From contig NC_085135.1 of NCBI RefSeq assembly GCF_030269925.1, forward strand, positions 7,192,753 through 7,256,752: a stretch of DNA of 64,000 bases, in the 5' to 3' direction. The DNA comes from Bombyx mori (taxonomy: Eukaryota; Arthropoda; Insecta; Lepidoptera; Bombycidae). Positions 63,175-64,000 of the stretch are shown in pieces (position 1 is the first letter of the stretch; every line of letters begins with the position of its first letter). The position numbers and the translations under genes are program-made. The notes under the pieces are model-generated. The model was not told the DNA's origin and searched no databases. It saw only the letters and a program-made list of their open reading frames with translations.

Positions 63175-64000
63175 TAATCAGCGTGTACAGCATAATACGC
63201 AAGAGTCCAATGTCCAAGACAACTTGCGCAACGATAACGCAAATAATTATGACAACTTAGAGTTTTTTCGTACCTAAACAGTGCACTCATTCGATTTTTA
63301 GTTATAGTAATTTTTGTGTAATTAAGTGTCAACTTAAAAATAGTAATATCGATCTTAATTTATTAATCGATAGTGCAGCTAGTTTAGTAGAATTTATTGA
63401 ATTTAGTACAACAGTATAAGATAGTTAAAGAAGAAATTAGTGGTAATTTAGAGTCGATGGGATATATTTATTTAAATATTATAATTAATCATGTGAATTT
63501 TGCTCAACGCAGTTGCAGATGCATTGAGCCGGATACCTATTACATCGAACAGCTTAAAGGAAATGCAACAGCATGTAGTATCGTTCATGACAAGAGCACA
63601 GGCTCGTAGGTTACGAATTGACTGTGACAATAATAACATGACTACGGAGGTATCCTCTACTCCAAGGCCTGATCAACCTAAAGTAGTGGAAATCCTCAAA
63701 CGACCAATTGATGCTATTTTGTAATAAAAATACATTAAAACAGATAGAAAAATTCAAACATTTTACTAGTGATAATGGTAACTGCAAATTCGTGCTTGAA
63801 AAATCAGCAATTTTTATAACTTCTCAATCGTTGTCTACCGTAAGTGTGTTAATGAGAGAATTATAACGTTTTTGCAAGCAAATCAAAATAAACGTGCTCA
63901 TAATAATTAAAAGCAAGCGCTATGAACGACTTGTAAACAATTTTGTAAAGGAAATAAGCCATTTGAAAGATTTTCCCAAGTTACTTGTTATTAAAGATGT
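63170..64000 (+). pseudogene. Gypsy 3 relic: gag end, protease, deleted pol, running off the window
   Basis: Starts with an Asn/Gln-rich gag-like end (63170-63272) and, after a frame change, a protease with NLLIDSAASLVE near 63350, where DSGAS or DTGAS is usual. A segment then joins directly to AVADALSRIPITS, the end of RNase H, so most of the RT is deleted. A linker (MTRAQARRL) follows, then a frameshift near 63716. Downstream is a lysine-rich region (FKHFTSDNG ... FITSQSLSTVS) with a TAA near 63867. Its orientation and sequence differ from Gypsy 1 and 2. Integrase, if present, lies beyond 64000. Confidence 0.65.

Overview
This window is eukaryotic, AT-rich, and consists almost entirely of nested transposable elements. 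I found no convincing host protein-coding gene. The family mix fits a lepidopteran insect: I/LOA-like LINEs with RNase H, R1-clade and Jockey fragments, BEL/Pao elements, a maT-type mariner, a THAP/Harbinger relic, and the moth/butterfly SINE motif containing 'GCTGGTCTAGTGCTGGTTGG'. A ~450-bp A-tailed retroposon that I recognise as Bombyx Bm1/BMC1-like points to a silkworm or close relative (inference). Such dense nesting is typical of Bombyx W-chromosome or other heterochromatic DNA, but the window cannot prove the location.

Layout. 1-3340: RTE/BovB-type LINE with one nonsense codon and one frameshift. 3352-5251: complete TA-flanked Tc1/mariner-group element whose 82-residue D-to-third-acid spacing suggests the DD82E (Sailor-like) group, with the third catalytic Glu replaced by Lys. 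5254-9230: relic zone holding a hAT C-terminus, a fold-back repeat, two MITEs and a solo LTR. 9922-15352: full-length but decayed LINE 'A'. 15469-16515: THAP/Harbinger gene remnant. 16920-24274: complete Gypsy element (237-bp LTRs, CATT target duplication) on the minus strand, carrying two deletion derivatives of the DD82E element and a tRNA-Lys(CTT) sequence with CCA inside pol.

25387-35163: second, inverted Harbinger relic interrupted by BEL/Pao copy 1 (26746-35026, target duplication ATATT), which itself carries an intact maT mariner (346-aa transposase). 35177-58118: cluster of three copies of LINE 'B' on the minus strand. Copies 1 and 2 share a SINE insertion and have near-perfect ORF1; copy 1 also carries a 920-bp non-coding LTR element (TRIM-like). 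Copy 3 is 5'-truncated and split by BEL/Pao copy 2 (50167-57518, target duplication AGCCT), which carries a solo LTR. Junctions indicate that copy 2 arose by unequal crossing-over between copies 1 and 3.

58119-64000: broken pieces. These are the 3' end of another Gypsy (integrase and a short LTR), a GC-rich R1-clade element split into two opposed parts around a Jockey RT fragment, and a third Gypsy relic running off the window.

The two BEL/Pao copies are the most informative part. Both carry the same in-frame UGA followed by CUA between protease and reverse transcriptase, a known leaky stop context. Both also show a strong strand-biased excess of CCGC on the sense strand in LTRs, gag and pol. 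The reciprocal empty sites (maT absent from copy 2, solo LTR absent from copy 1) allow exact mapping of insertions.
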